From Sphingomonas sp. Leaf9 (GTDB lineage Bacteria > Pseudomonadota > Alphaproteobacteria > Sphingomonadales > Sphingomonadaceae): a stretch of 64,000 nt of DNA. A program made the position numbers and the translations under genes. The notes beneath the pieces were generated by a model that worked only from the letters and a program-made list of their open reading frames with translations, searched no databases and had not been told where the DNA came from. The stretch covers positions 558,001 to 622,000 of the forward strand of contig NZ_LMKC01000001.1 of NCBI RefSeq assembly GCF_001421355.1, given 5' to 3'. This document shows, piece by piece, positions 1-8,369 of this stretch (the stretch's first letter is position 1; each line of letters opens with the position of its first letter).

Positions 1-1297
1 GCGCGTTCAGCTCCTTCTTGTAGAAGCCTGGATCGTTCGAATACAGCTGCCCCGACGCCAGCGTCACCGCCTTGCCGCCGAACCCGCCGACCGATTCCAG
101 CCCGCCGATGGTGCCCGATACCTGCGTCGTGGCGACGCGCGCCACTTCGTCGGCGGTGGGGCCGGTGCGCAGATAATCGGCGATCATCTGGTCCAGCTTC
201 GCCTCGACGACCTCGGTCTTGACGCCCGGACGGACGATCGCGCGGACGATCAGCATGCCGGCCTGCGACAGCGACTGAACGCCGGCCGAGACCTGCACCG
301 CCAGCTTGTCCTTCTTGACCAGTTCATTGTCGAGCCGCGACGAGGCGAGGCCGCCAAACGCGCTCATCGCGACGTCCAGCGCCGGCGAATCGGGATCGTT
401 CAGGCCCGGCACCGGCCAGACCTTCATGATCATCGTCGCGGCGACATTATCCTTCATCACCTCGCGCACCGGGGCGGCCAGCGTCGGCACGGTGATCTTC
501 GGCAGGACCGATTCCGGCCCCTTGGCGATCTTGCCGAAATATTTCTCGACCAGCGGGCGCGCTTCCTTCGCGTCGATATCGCCGGCGAGCACCAGCACCG
601 CATTGTTCGGGCCATAATGGCCGCGGAACCAGTTCTTCACGTCCTCCAGGCTGGCGGCGTCGAGGTCGGCCATCGAACCGATCACCGAATGGCGATACGG
701 GTGCCCCTGCGGAAAGATGCCCTCGGTCATCTTGTAGCGGACGAGGCCGTAAGGCTGGTTGTCGCCCTGCCGCTTTTCATTCTGCACGACGCCGCGCTGT
801 TCATCCAGCACGCCCTGCGTCACCGCGCCGAGCAGATAGCCCATGCGGTCGGATTCTAGGAACAGCGCCCGGTCGAGCGCGGGCTTCGGCACCGTTTCGA
901 AATAGTTCGTGCGGTCGTAGCTGGTGGTGCCGTTCAGGTCGGTCGCCCCGATCGAGCGCAGCGGATCGAAGAAATCGCCCGGCGCATTTTCCGACCCATT
1001 GAACATCAGATGTTCGAACAGATGCGCAAACCCGGTCTTCCCCTCCGGCTCATGCTTCGACCCCACGTCGTACCATACCGACACCGCGACGATCGGCGCC
1101 TTGCGATCGGTATGGGTGATGACGGTCAGGCCGTTGGGCAGCGTGAACTTCTCGTAGGGAATGTCGACCGGCGCGACCAGCGCGGACAGCGGCGCGGCCT
1201 TTACCGGCGGCGCGGCGGGCGCGGGCGCCTGCGCATGGGCGGCGGTTCCGGCAAGCGCAGTGGAAGCGAGCAATACGGCAGCGACGGTACGAAACAT
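1..1297 (-). CDS. M16 family zinc metallopeptidase, N-terminal part (3' end off the left edge)
   Basis: Insulinase/pitrilysin-type secreted peptidase, expected to act on short peptides in the periplasm. The visible 432 residues begin MFRTVAAVLLASTALA, a signal peptide ending near AHA-Q at residue 22. The inverted zinc motif HxxEH is at residues 92-96 (HLFEH), followed by LMFNGSENAP. The distal glutamate region VVQNEKRQ lies roughly 75 residues further on, as expected for the family. ATG at 1297 starts the signal peptide directly. Sphingomonad members are usually about 950 residues with two M16 modules, so about half is missing here (family knowledge). No operon partner is visible. Confidence 0.93.
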   Translation of the reverse strand, partial: MFRTVAAVLLASTALAGTAAHAQAPAPAAPPVKAAPLSALVAPVDIPYEKFTLPNGLTVITHTDRKAPIVAVSVWYDVGSKHEPEGKTGFAHLFEHLMFNGSENAPGDFFDPLRSIGATDLNGTTSYDRTNYFETVPKPALDRALFLESDRMGYLLGAVTQGVLDEQRGVVQNEKRQGDNQPYGLVRYKMTEGIFPQGHPYRHSVIGSMADLDAASLEDVKNWFRGHYGPNNAVLVLAGDIDAKEARPLVEKYFGKIAKGPESVLPKITVPTLAAPVREVMKDNVAATMIMKVWPVPGLNDPDSPALDVAMSAFGGLASSRLDNELVKKDKLAVQVSAGVQSLSQAGMLIVRAIVRPGVKTEVVEAKLDQMIADYLRTGPTADEVARVATTQVSGTIGGLESVGGFGGKAVTLASGQLYSNDPGFYKKELNA

Positions 1298-1408
1298 GGA
1301 ACCCCACCCATTATCGATAAACGGAATGCAGGTGTATGGCGTGCGCGGGACACGCGCAAGCCGGTTCCATTGCCCAAATCGCGCCGACGCCTTGCGCGTC
1401 TGTAACAT

Positions 1409-1636
1409 ATGATGTCGCCGGAGCGATCCGGTCGATTGGCTGTTTTCCTGAAGCTTCCAGTGATTATGTTGCATCGCGCCATGACTATGATGTTCGACAC
1501 TTTCCGCGCGATCCTCCCGCACTCCGACCGGTTCGACCGCCTGCTGGCGATCGGCTGGGAGGATATTGGCGGGGTCGTCCTTGCCATGGGGGCCGTCGCG
1601 TTCATGACGGCGGTGGGTGCCATTCGTGCGCGTTGA
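1409..1636 (+). CDS. possible small membrane protein, unrecognised
   Basis: A 75-codon ORF in an otherwise empty 414-base gap. The last 25 residues (GGVVLAMGAVAFMTAVGA) could form one membrane segment. Internal ATGs at 1469, 1487 and 1490 are alternative starts and none has a convincing ribosome binding site. I do not recognise it. It may be chance coding in GC-rich DNA. Confidence 0.2.
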   Translation: MMSPERSGRLAVFLKLPVIMLHRAMTMMFDTFRAILPHSDRFDRLLAIGWEDIGGVVLAMGAVAFMTAVGAIRAR

Positions 1637-1711
1637 GCCGCCGGCGTCCTATATTGCTGCGCGGCAACATTTCCTGGAACGGGTTTACTCCAAGGAACAA
1701 GGGTTTTGCGT

Positions 1712-2167
1712 ATGATCCGTTCGACTGCGGTCCTGCTGGCCGGGGCGCTGCTCGCCGCCTGCGGCACCTCGACGTCCCCCGCACCGGAGGCGACGGCGAA
1801 CGAGACCGTCGACCTGCGCCATCTGGTCGAAACCGAGGTCGCCGGGAACGGCATCGAACGCTATCCGCTGGAGGGCGTGGAAATCCCCACCCCGTCCGAC
1901 GGTCAGTCGCGCTATGAGGTCCTGCGCCAGCGGCGGACGGCGGCCGGCACGATCATCGCGATCCTGCGCCAGCAGCGCGGCGACCGCTTCGTCTATGCCC
2001 GCACCGAACTGGATTGCGAGCGCAAGCTGTTCCACGTCGTCGGGGTCGCCGATACGCGGGCGAAGGTGGAAACCAACGTCGCGCATGACGGGCCGCTGCG
2101 GTCGACCGACGGCATGCCGCTGCGCCAGGAACTGTCACGCTTCATCTGCGCGCGGGCGTCGGCCTGA
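1712..2167 (+). CDS. small lipoprotein of unknown function
   Basis: 151 residues. The N-terminus MIRSTAVLLAGALLAAC is a lipoprotein signal peptide with lipobox LAAC, so the mature protein should be lipid-anchored in the periplasm. The rest is a compact domain with a conserved-looking ELDCERKLFHVVGVADT stretch and a final cysteine (FICARASA). The ATG at 1712 is preferred over a TTG two codons upstream because it begins the signal peptide and has AAGGA upstream at about 1692. It converges on the leftward gene ending at 2170. No family recognised. Confidence 0.75.
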   Translation: MIRSTAVLLAGALLAACGTSTSPAPEATANETVDLRHLVETEVAGNGIERYPLEGVEIPTPSDGQSRYEVLRQRRTAAGTIIAILRQQRGDRFVYARTELDCERKLFHVVGVADTRAKVETNVAHDGPLRSTDGMPLRQELSRFICARASA

Positions 2168-2169
2168 GG

Positions 2170-3168
2170 CTATTCGCCCGCCGGCGGAACGGCCGGCGTG
2201 GCGACCTCCGCCTCGAAATCGGGATCGACTTCGGCGACCGGCAGCGTGCCGCGTCGCCGTTGGAAGCTGGTCAGCAGGAAGAACAGCAGGTTGGACCCCT
2301 GCGTCAGCGCGCCGCCGGCCAGCAGCAGCCCGGCCATCGCGGCGCGGGGGCCATCGACGATATGGCTCATCTCCAGCGCGGCCGACAGGAACAGCAGGTC
2401 GCGGTTGGGCACGATCGGCAGGCGACTGATGACCATCTGCACCGTCAGGAACGTGACCCACACGCCCAGCGGTTCGGCGGGCAGCACCACCGCCCATTGC
2501 GTCGCCTGCAACAGCACGACGATCAGGATGCGCGCGACATGGATGCCGAGCACCGCGCCGGCGATCCGCCAGCTGACCGACAATATCTGCTTGCGCAGCC
2601 GCAGCAGCAGCGGCGTCAGGAACGCGGCGACCAGCAGCCCGGCAAGCAGCATCCCGCCCGCCGAATGCAGCCAGTCGGCGATCCATTTCGCCCGGCCCGT
2701 CCCCATGAAGATGACCAGCAGGACCGAGGTGATCGCCGCCGACGCCAGCGCGGAGAGGATCGCATTGTCCTTGATCGCCAGCAGCAGCGTTTTCGAGGCG
2801 ATGCCCAGCCGCTGGCGCGCCCAGACGAACAGATAGACCTCCCCCGAATAGCCGACGAACGCCGAATTGAAGACGCGCTTGCGCACGAACACCGGCAGAC
2901 TGCCGGGCAAGGGGCGGCCGAGCAGCAGGCGGAAGATCCACACCTCCGACACCGGCAGCGCCATGAACATCACGACGAACAGGATATAGAACCACGGCGT
3001 GCGCGGCAGGGCGGCGGCGACGTTGGTCCAGCCGATCGCGCGGACCTTCAACACCAGCCACAGCAGGACGCCGACGAAGAACAGCGCGCGAAACACCGTG
3101 CCCGCCCGCGCGGCGGCCGGCGTCTGCGACCATTCGTGCAGCCGTTTGGCGCGGTCGGAGAGGGTCAC
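2170..3168 (-). CDS. polytopic membrane protein, flippase-like (lysylphosphatidylglycerol synthase TM-region type)
   Basis: 332 residues with about seven or eight hydrophobic segments. The first is near residues 25-42 (VFRALFFVGVLLWLVLKV); later ones include FYILFVVMFMALPV, ITSVLLVIFMG, LLAGLLVAAFL and IHVARILIVVLL. The pattern, the basic RKRVFN loop before a GYSGEVYLFVWAR segment and the general length resemble the integral membrane part of LPG-synthase/YbhN-like proteins, which often accompany glycosyltransferases. The start overlaps the end of the upstream GT2 by four bases (ATGA type), so the two are probably translationally coupled. The function is inferred from fold and context only. 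Confidence 0.7.
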   Translation of the reverse strand: MTLSDRAKRLHEWSQTPAAARAGTVFRALFFVGVLLWLVLKVRAIGWTNVAAALPRTPWFYILFVVMFMALPVSEVWIFRLLLGRPLPGSLPVFVRKRVFNSAFVGYSGEVYLFVWARQRLGIASKTLLLAIKDNAILSALASAAITSVLLVIFMGTGRAKWIADWLHSAGGMLLAGLLVAAFLTPLLLRLRKQILSVSWRIAGAVLGIHVARILIVVLLQATQWAVVLPAEPLGVWVTFLTVQMVISRLPIVPNRDLLFLSAALEMSHIVDGPRAAMAGLLLAGGALTQGSNLLFFLLTSFQRRRGTLPVAEVDPDFEAEVATPAVPPAGE

Positions 3169-3941
3169 GCGAACACCCCGGCGCTACGCGAATCAGCGAC
3201 GAACGCGTCGAACGCGGCGCGCGTAGCGGGGTCGAGGCGGAAGCGCGAATGGCCCCACACCCCGCCCGGCAGGAACCGGCGCACGGCATATTCGATCGCG
3301 GCCAGCGGCGTGTTGCGCACCCGCCGTTCGAAATGGGTCCGCTCCCACGTATTGGCCCCGTGGAACGCGCGGACGAACAGCCCCGGCGCGTCGAGCACGC
3401 CGATCCGCTCGAGCGGCCAGTGGCCGAGGAAATCGGTATCCTCGCCCCGCCGCTTCTCGGGATAGCGCGCGGACGGATCGGCGCGGTGGACGATGCTGCC
3501 CGGCACACCCGGCTCCAGCGTGCCGACATAGGGGTGGTCGAACCAGTCGGGCGCATCGAGGTGCATCAGCGTGCCGCGCAGGACACAGGCGTCCCTGCCG
3601 CCATCGAGCACCGCGACCTGCCGCGCCAGCCGGTCGGGATGATACCAGTCATCGTCGTCCCACTGCGCGACGATGGCCCCGCGCGCCAGGTCGAGCGTGC
3701 GGTTGCGCAGACGCCCCAGCGTCGTTTCCGGCGTTTTCGCCACCCGGTCGTAGATCAGCCGGTCGGCGGGGATATCGGCGAAGAGCGGGGTGTAGTTCTG
3801 ATCGCCGTCATCGACGACCACCAGTTCGCGGTTCGCCCAGCGTTGCCGCAGAAAACAGTCGACCGCCCGCCGCGCCAGCCCGGCACGGTTCGCGGTCACC
3901 ATCACGCAGCTTACCCGCGCGCCGTCATCGGACCAGTTCAT
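3165..3941 (-). CDS. glycosyltransferase family 2
   Basis: 258 residues, GT-A fold, expected to transfer a nucleotide-activated sugar at the cytoplasmic membrane. The N-terminal strand is VSCVMVTANRAGLARRAVDC, followed by VVVDDGD and the metal-binding acidic motif WDDDDWYHPDRL at about residues 92-103. A GEDTDFLGHW motif near residue 165 corresponds to the usual ED acceptor-site motif. The ATG at 3941 gives a start directly before the first beta strand; the frame stays open far upstream but without family similarity. It is coupled to the downstream membrane protein and is divergent from the GT4 gene at 4065. Confidence 0.88.
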   Translation of the reverse strand: MNWSDDGARVSCVMVTANRAGLARRAVDCFLRQRWANRELVVVDDGDQNYTPLFADIPADRLIYDRVAKTPETTLGRLRNRTLDLARGAIVAQWDDDDWYHPDRLARQVAVLDGGRDACVLRGTLMHLDAPDWFDHPYVGTLEPGVPGSIVHRADPSARYPEKRRGEDTDFLGHWPLERIGVLDAPGLFVRAFHGANTWERTHFERRVRNTPLAAIEYAVRRFLPGGVWGHSRFRLDPATRAAFDAFVADSRSAGVFA

Positions 3942-3965
3942 CGCCAGCGCCTTAGACCCGGTTTG

Positions 3966-4015
3966 GAAAGGCGTCGAGACGCCTTTCGTCGTGCGGCGCC
4001 GGGCCGGTGCCGCAC
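3966..4015. repeat. two adjacent hairpins in the divergent glycosyltransferase promoter region
   Basis: 3966-3987 is a perfect inverted repeat (GAAAGGCGTC, two-base loop, GACGCCTTTC). 3991-4015 is a second one, with arms GTGCGGC and GCCGCAC. Both lie in the 123-base gap between divergent genes. They could be regulator sites or 5' leader structures. Confidence 0.5.
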
Positions 4016-4064
4016 CACAATCGCTAGTGGCGTAACGCTCCGGTCGCTGGTAGCCGGATCGGTG

Positions 4065-5120
4065 ATGCGGATCGTCTTCGTCCTGACCTATCCCACCCAT
4101 CACGGGGTCGCCGATGTGCGCGAGTGGTTGCGCTGGGACAATCGCGACCGGCGGATGCCCGGCATCCTGACCGAGCAGGGCGTCGAGGTCGAGCTGTGGG
4201 GGCTGGCGCGCGAGCCGCTCGACACGATGTCCGACCTGCCCGGCATCGCGCCCTACCCCATCCGCCTGTTCGCGCCGTCCAATCCGCAGGCCAAGACCCG
4301 CGAACAGAAAAGCGACGCGATGGTCGCCGCCGCGCGGATCGATCCGGCAACGTTGTTCGTGCTGATCGGCAGCAATGGCGGCGCGGGGTTCGACCTGTTC
4401 GACCGGGTGCTTCGGCCGGACCAGCGGCGCTTCGCGGTTATCATCGGTGGCGACTGGTGGAGCCGGATCGTGCCGCACGCCGCCTTCGTATTCCCTGAAT
4501 CGGCGGTGCAGGAGGCGAAGCTGACCCGGCCGGGCTGGCGCTTCTGGCGGCGAGCCATTCCAGAGGCGCGGATGCAGCGGCTGCCCAAGACGATCGATAC
4601 CGACCGCTTCGCGCCGCAGCCGGCGGACAAGCGGTTCGACGTGATCGCGACCAGCCGGCTGACCCGGTACAAGAAGTTCGACGAGATCGCGGCGCTGGGC
4701 GAAACCCACCGGGTCGCGGTGATCGGTGATGGGCCGCAAGGCGACGACCTGCGCCGCCGCTTTCGCAAGGTTGCGTGGCTGGGGCATGTGCCCAATGCGC
4801 AGGTGCCGTCGGTGCTGGCGCAGTCGCGGCTGTTCTTCCATGCCGGGCGGCGCGATTATTTCCCGCGCGCGATCCCCGAAGCGATGGCGTGCGGCCTGCC
4901 GGTCATCGCGTTCGACGACCGGATCGGGCCGGACGTGATCCCGCCGGCCTGCGGGCTGCTGGTCAAGGACAACGACTATCGCGACAAGGTGGCCGCGCTG
5001 CTCGCCGATCCAGCGGCGGTGGCGGCGATGGGCGCGGCGGCGCGCGCCCATGCGGTTGCTACCCATGGCGCGCGGTCGTCGGAGGCCGCCTGTCGCCGGT
5101 TGATGGAGCTGGCCGCGTGA
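4065..5120 (+). CDS. glycosyltransferase family 4 (GT-B fold)
   Basis: 351 residues. The N-terminus MRIVFVLTYPTHHGVADV is the first Rossmann strand. The C-terminal nucleotide-sugar domain starts near residue 190 with FDVIATSRLTRYKKFDEI, passes through VIGDGPQGDDLRRRF and VAWLGHVPNAQVPSVL, and contains the EX7E-like region IPEAMACGLPVIAFDD. ATG 4065 is chosen as the start of the fold; a GTG one codon upstream is the alternative. Its TGA overlaps the GTG start of the next gene, so the two form a coupled pair. It probably builds an exopolysaccharide or glycolipid, but the acceptor cannot be told. Confidence 0.88.
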   Translation: MRIVFVLTYPTHHGVADVREWLRWDNRDRRMPGILTEQGVEVELWGLAREPLDTMSDLPGIAPYPIRLFAPSNPQAKTREQKSDAMVAAARIDPATLFVLIGSNGGAGFDLFDRVLRPDQRRFAVIIGGDWWSRIVPHAAFVFPESAVQEAKLTRPGWRFWRRAIPEARMQRLPKTIDTDRFAPQPADKRFDVIATSRLTRYKKFDEIAALGETHRVAVIGDGPQGDDLRRRFRKVAWLGHVPNAQVPSVLAQSRLFFHAGRRDYFPRAIPEAMACGLPVIAFDDRIGPDVIPPACGLLVKDNDYRDKVAALLADPAAVAAMGAAARAHAVATHGARSSEAACRRLMELAA

Positions 5121-5887
5121 CCCGCTGGACGTTCGTCATCGCCTATTACAACGAGGCCGATTTCCTGCCCGCGACGCTGGCGGCGCTGGCCGGACAGACG
5201 GTGCCGTTCCGGCTGGTGCTGGTCGATAACGGATCGACCGACGGATCGGACGTGATCGCTCGTGCCTTTACCGCGCCGGGGGTCGAGGTGGTGCACCTGT
5301 CCGAAGCCCGGCCGGGCAAGATCCATGCGCTGGAATTGGCGATGGGGCAGCTGACTACCGAGTTCTGCGCATTCGGCGATGCCGATACCTGGTATCCGCC
5401 GCACTATCTGGCCGAGGCGGAGCGGGCGTTCGATGCCGATCCGCGCACGGTGGCGGTGATGGCGCTGGGCGTCGATGCGTCGAGGCAGAAGCTGCGCCGC
5501 GCGCTCTATTCGGGCTTCGTGACGAAATTGCTGTCGAAACAGACGCATACCGGTGGATATGGACAGGCGTTTCGAACTTCGGCGCTGGTCAAGGCGGGCG
5601 GTTTTTCGGAACAGCTGTGGCCCTACGTCCTGCTCGACCACGAAATCATGCAGCGCGTCGCGAAGCTCGGCCGCATCGTCTATCCCTATGATTTCTGGGC
5701 CAAACCCTCGCCGCGCCGGTCGGACCGGCGGCGGGTCCGCTGGACGCTGGGCGAGCGGATTCTGTACCACGCGACGCCATTCGCGGCGAAGGACTGGTTC
5801 TTCTACCGCTTCCTCGGGCCGCGGTTGAAGGCTCGGGGGATTACCCATTTGAATTTGCGGGATAAACCCTGGGAAGCGAAGCCGTAA
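5117..5887 (+). CDS. glycosyltransferase family 2
   Basis: 256 residues from a GTG that overlaps the preceding stop codon (GTGA). The GT-A signature is clear: TFVIAYYNEADFLPATL at the N-terminus, LVLVDNGSTDGSDVI, and the DXD-type motif FGDADTWYPP at about residue 94. LLDHEIMQR near residue 177 corresponds to the acceptor/base motif. The C-terminus is basic and aromatic (KDWFFYRFLGPRLKA) and may lie on the membrane. Coupled with the GT4 gene and divergent from the other GT2/membrane pair, it belongs to one four-gene glycan locus. Confidence 0.88.
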   Translation: MTRWTFVIAYYNEADFLPATLAALAGQTVPFRLVLVDNGSTDGSDVIARAFTAPGVEVVHLSEARPGKIHALELAMGQLTTEFCAFGDADTWYPPHYLAEAERAFDADPRTVAVMALGVDASRQKLRRALYSGFVTKLLSKQTHTGGYGQAFRTSALVKAGGFSEQLWPYVLLDHEIMQRVAKLGRIVYPYDFWAKPSPRRSDRRRVRWTLGERILYHATPFAAKDWFFYRFLGPRLKARGITHLNLRDKPWEAKP

Positions 5888-5894
5888 GTCGGTT

Positions 5895-5918
5895 CAAAGT
5901 TCATGATGTTCACACTCG
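5895..5918. repeat. 24-bp element shared with 56896-56919
   Basis: The tandem CAAAGTTCA / GTTCACACTCG element matches the copy before the GST gene (56896-56919) at 21 of 24 positions. Read on the minus strand, the second copy is a direct repeat of GTGAACTTT. Its role is unknown. Confidence 0.5.
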
Positions 5919-6031
5919 TGCGCATTTCGTAGCGGTCGTGACGTTTGGCGGTGTTGCCGGTTGGAGTTTCAGGCGCCGGGCGGAGGATGGCACGGCGATC
6001 ACGCTGTAGGAAAGCCACGATGTAGGGCGTA

Positions 6032-6144
6032 CCCGTTCGTCCTGAGTAGCCACTGAGCTTGTCGAAGGGGCGTATCGAAGGACCGCGACCAGATGCTTCG
6101 ATACGGGTCTTCGACTTCGCTCAGCCCCTACTCAGCACGAACGG
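6032..6144. repeat. long imperfect palindromic intergenic repeat, copy 1
   Basis: The arms begin CCCGTTCGTCCTGAGTA and end TACTCAGCACGAACGGG (one mismatch), continuing inward through CACTGAG..GTCGAAG and CTTCGAC..GCTCAG. The whole 113 bases can fold on itself. A second copy is at 16737-16847. The 290-base gap 5888-6177 holds only this and the short element at 5895; I see no gene. Confidence 0.85.
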
Positions 6145-6177
6145 GCAGGTTCGATGGCATTGGGCTTCAGCAGAGCG

Positions 6178-6585
6178 TCAGTCTGCCGGGCGAACCTCCC
6201 GTATTGCCCGTTCCGCATCGCCCAACAGCGCCCCGAACGCCACGAGCAGTTCCGGGGCGGACGGCCATTCCCATGGTAACATGCGGTCGCCATCGGCACG
6301 GAAGCTGTCGGTACTCGCCTCTCGCCAGATGCGCGCGGACCAGCGCCCCTTGAACATCGAGGCCGTACCGGGTGCAGGAGCGTCCAGCCGGATTTCGGCG
6401 GACACGCGACGATATTCCAGATCGACCAGATCGGTGCGTTCAAGCCGCAGTCCCCACCATGGCCAGTCGCGGCCGGTGCGGTTGGACGTATCGCGCACGA
6501 CCGCCGTCGCGAACAGCGCGCTGTCCCGACACTGTGCCGCGAACGAATCGAGCGTGCGCATTCGATCGACGAAAGCGGCGGTCAT
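6178..6585 (-). CDS. conserved-looking hypothetical protein
   Basis: 135 residues, soluble, rich in tryptophan (DWPWWGLRLER, LPWEWP) with no signal peptide or membrane segment. Its ATG is two bases after the tusA-like stop, so it is the last gene of the der-tusA-unknown operon. I do not recognise the family; the arrangement suggests co-expression with the GTPase. Confidence 0.6.
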   Translation of the reverse strand: MTAAFVDRMRTLDSFAAQCRDSALFATAVVRDTSNRTGRDWPWWGLRLERTDLVDLEYRRVSAEIRLDAPAPGTASMFKGRWSARIWREASTDSFRADGDRMLPWEWPSAPELLVAFGALLGDAERAIREVRPAD

Positions 6586-6587
6586 CG

Positions 6588-6797
6588 TCAGGCGGCCGTA
6601 TCCCGCTCCACTCGGAACACCCCCTCACCCACCACGTTCAGCCGCGCACCAACCGCCGTGGCCGCGCTCGCCAGTTCGCCCGCCGCGCGGGGGTCGTCCG
6701 CTGCGATCTCCACCACCGACGCCCCGTCACGCAGCGCCCGCGCCAGCCGGATGGCGGGCCAGGGGCAGCGCATGCCGCGGGCGTCGATGCGGGTCAC
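6588..6797 (-). CDS. TusA/SirA-like sulfurtransferase-family protein
   Basis: 69 residues, close to the 75-80 usual for TusA. The N-terminal motif DARGMRCPWPAIRLARAL carries the family CPxP with the sulfur-carrying cysteine at residue 11, followed by a VVEIAADDPRA strand and a VGEGVFRVER C-terminal strand. The GTG start overlaps the der stop (GTGA), so translation is coupled. TusA-family proteins carry persulfide sulfur for tRNA thiolation or for other acceptors; which one applies here is not visible. Confidence 0.82.
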   Translation of the reverse strand: MTRIDARGMRCPWPAIRLARALRDGASVVEIAADDPRAAGELASAATAVGARLNVVGEGVFRVERDTAA

Positions 6798-8167
6798 TTC
6801 GAATGGTCGAACGGGTTCTTCGGCGCGCGCAGGTTGAGGCGAACCGGGACCGCGCCGAAGCCGAATTCCTTGCGGATGCCGTTGATGAGATAGCGTTTGT
6901 AGCTTTCGGGCAGGTCATCGACGCGCGTGCCGAACAGCACGAAGCTGGGCGGGCGGATGTTGTTCTGCGTGATGTAGCGCATCTTGATCCGCTTGCCGCC
7001 GGGCGCGGGCGGCGGGTTTGCCTCCAGCGCGCGGTCGAACCAGCGGTTGAGCTGTCCGGTCGACACGCGGCGGCCCCATGCCTCGCGGGTTTCGAACGCG
7101 GCCTGCATCAGCACGTCCAGCCCCTTGCCGGTCGCCGCCGATACGGTGAGCAGCGGCACGCCGCGTGCCTGCGCCAGGCCTTCGTCGAGCGCGCCCTTCA
7201 CGCCGTTGAACAGCGACGATGCGTGTTCGGCGATGTCCCATTTGTTGAGCGCGATCACCAGCGCGCGGCCCTCTTGCAGCACGCGGTCGGCGATCTTGAT
7301 GTCCTGCAGCTCCAGCCCGCGCGTACCGTCGAGCAGCAGCACGACGACCTCGGCAAAGTCGATCGCGTGGAGCGCGTCGGCGACGGAGAGCTTTTCGAGC
7401 TTCTCCTGCACCCGCGCCTTTTTCCGCATGCCGGCGGTGTCGATCAGGCGGACGGGCCGGACACGGCCATCGGGGGCGGTCCAGTTCCAGTCGACCGCGA
7501 TCGAATCGCGGGTGATGCCGGCTTCGGGGCCGGTGATGAGGCGGTCTTCGCCGAGGAAGCGGTTGATGAGCGTCGATTTGCCCGCATTGGGGCGGCCGAC
7601 GATGGCGAGCTTCAAGACGGCGGTGTCGGGGTCGAACTCGCCTTCGTCCTCCGGCTCCGGCTCGTCCTCGCGCTCGACGAACGGGCGCAGCGCGTCGAAC
7701 AGGTCGGCAACGCCCTCGCCATGTTCGGCGGACATCTGCACCGGATCGCCAAAGCCCAGCGCCAGCGATTCGAGGACACCGTTTTCGCCCGCGCGCCCTT
7801 CGGCCTTGTTCGCGACCAGGATCACGGTGCCGTCGGCCGAGCGCAGCCAGCGGGCGATTTCCTCATCCAGCGGCGTGATGCCGGCGCGGGCGTCGATCAT
7901 GAACAGCGCGACATCGGCCATTTCGACCGCCGCCTGCGTCTGCATCCGCATCCGCCCCGGCAGGGTCGCGGCGTCCTCATCCTCGAATCCCGCCGTGTCG
8001 ACGATGGTGAAGTCGAGGCCGAGCAGGTTCGCCTGCCCCTCGCGCCGGTCGCGGGTCACGCCCGGCTGGTCATCGACCAGCGCCAACCGCTTGCCCACAA
8101 GGCGGTTGAACAGCGTCGACTTGCCGACATTGGGACGGCCGATAATGGCGACGACGGGTAAGGGCAT
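6794..8167 (-). CDS. der: ribosome-associated GTPase Der (EngA)
   Basis: 457 residues, standard length. Two tandem GTPase domains: the first has VAIIGRPNVGKSTLFNRL at residues 5-22, DTAGFED and NKAE; the second begins near residue 190 with LAIVGRPNAGKSTLINRF, then DTAGMRKK and ALNKWD. A C-terminal KH-like domain (about residues 370-457) contains MRYITQNNIRPPSFVLF. Der acts in maturation of the 50S ribosomal subunit. An acidic linker (EREDEPEPEDEGEFDPD) separates the G domains, as is usual. It is the first gene of a three-gene leftward operon. Confidence 0.98.
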   Translation of the reverse strand: MPLPVVAIIGRPNVGKSTLFNRLVGKRLALVDDQPGVTRDRREGQANLLGLDFTIVDTAGFEDEDAATLPGRMRMQTQAAVEMADVALFMIDARAGITPLDEEIARWLRSADGTVILVANKAEGRAGENGVLESLALGFGDPVQMSAEHGEGVADLFDALRPFVEREDEPEPEDEGEFDPDTAVLKLAIVGRPNAGKSTLINRFLGEDRLITGPEAGITRDSIAVDWNWTAPDGRVRPVRLIDTAGMRKKARVQEKLEKLSVADALHAIDFAEVVVLLLDGTRGLELQDIKIADRVLQEGRALVIALNKWDIAEHASSLFNGVKGALDEGLAQARGVPLLTVSAATGKGLDVLMQAAFETREAWGRRVSTGQLNRWFDRALEANPPPAPGGKRIKMRYITQNNIRPPSFVLFGTRVDDLPESYKRYLINGIRKEFGFGAVPVRLNLRAPKNPFDHSK

Positions 8168-8252
8168 GGGGATTCCTGGGGTGACGGGTTGCCGCCGAGT
8201 GTAGGGGAATGGGGTCGGGGGGTCGAGGGTGTGCGCTCAGCCCGCCGCCATC

Positions 8253-8348
8253 GTCATTCCGGCGCAGGCCGGAATCCATTGTGTCGGGTGCTGGCGATCA
8301 AATCGCAACGTCACCCCATCCATGGATTCCGGCCTGCGCCGGAATGAC
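8253..8348. repeat. REP-like inverted repeat between bamB and der
   Basis: A perfect 27-bp inverted repeat: left arm 8253-8279 (GTCATTCCGGCGCAGGCC...), right arm 8322-8348, with a 42-base spacer. Each arm has its own internal GGCGCAGGCC-type dyad. It lies downstream of bamB and could protect its mRNA end or act in termination. Confidence 0.85.
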
Positions 8349-8369
8349 GGATGGGGTGACGAGAGCGCG

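Noticed and set aside
3249..4064. A long plus-strand frame opposite the GT2 gene
   Set aside because: It is the antisense shadow of 3165-3941: low-complexity Arg/Pro/Gln sequence, no fold. The real plus gene starts at 4065.
8253..8348. CRISPR array from repeated GGCGCAGGCC units
   Set aside because: The units are inverted rather than direct, with a single spacer; it is a REP-type hairpin. The same holds for 63546-63633.
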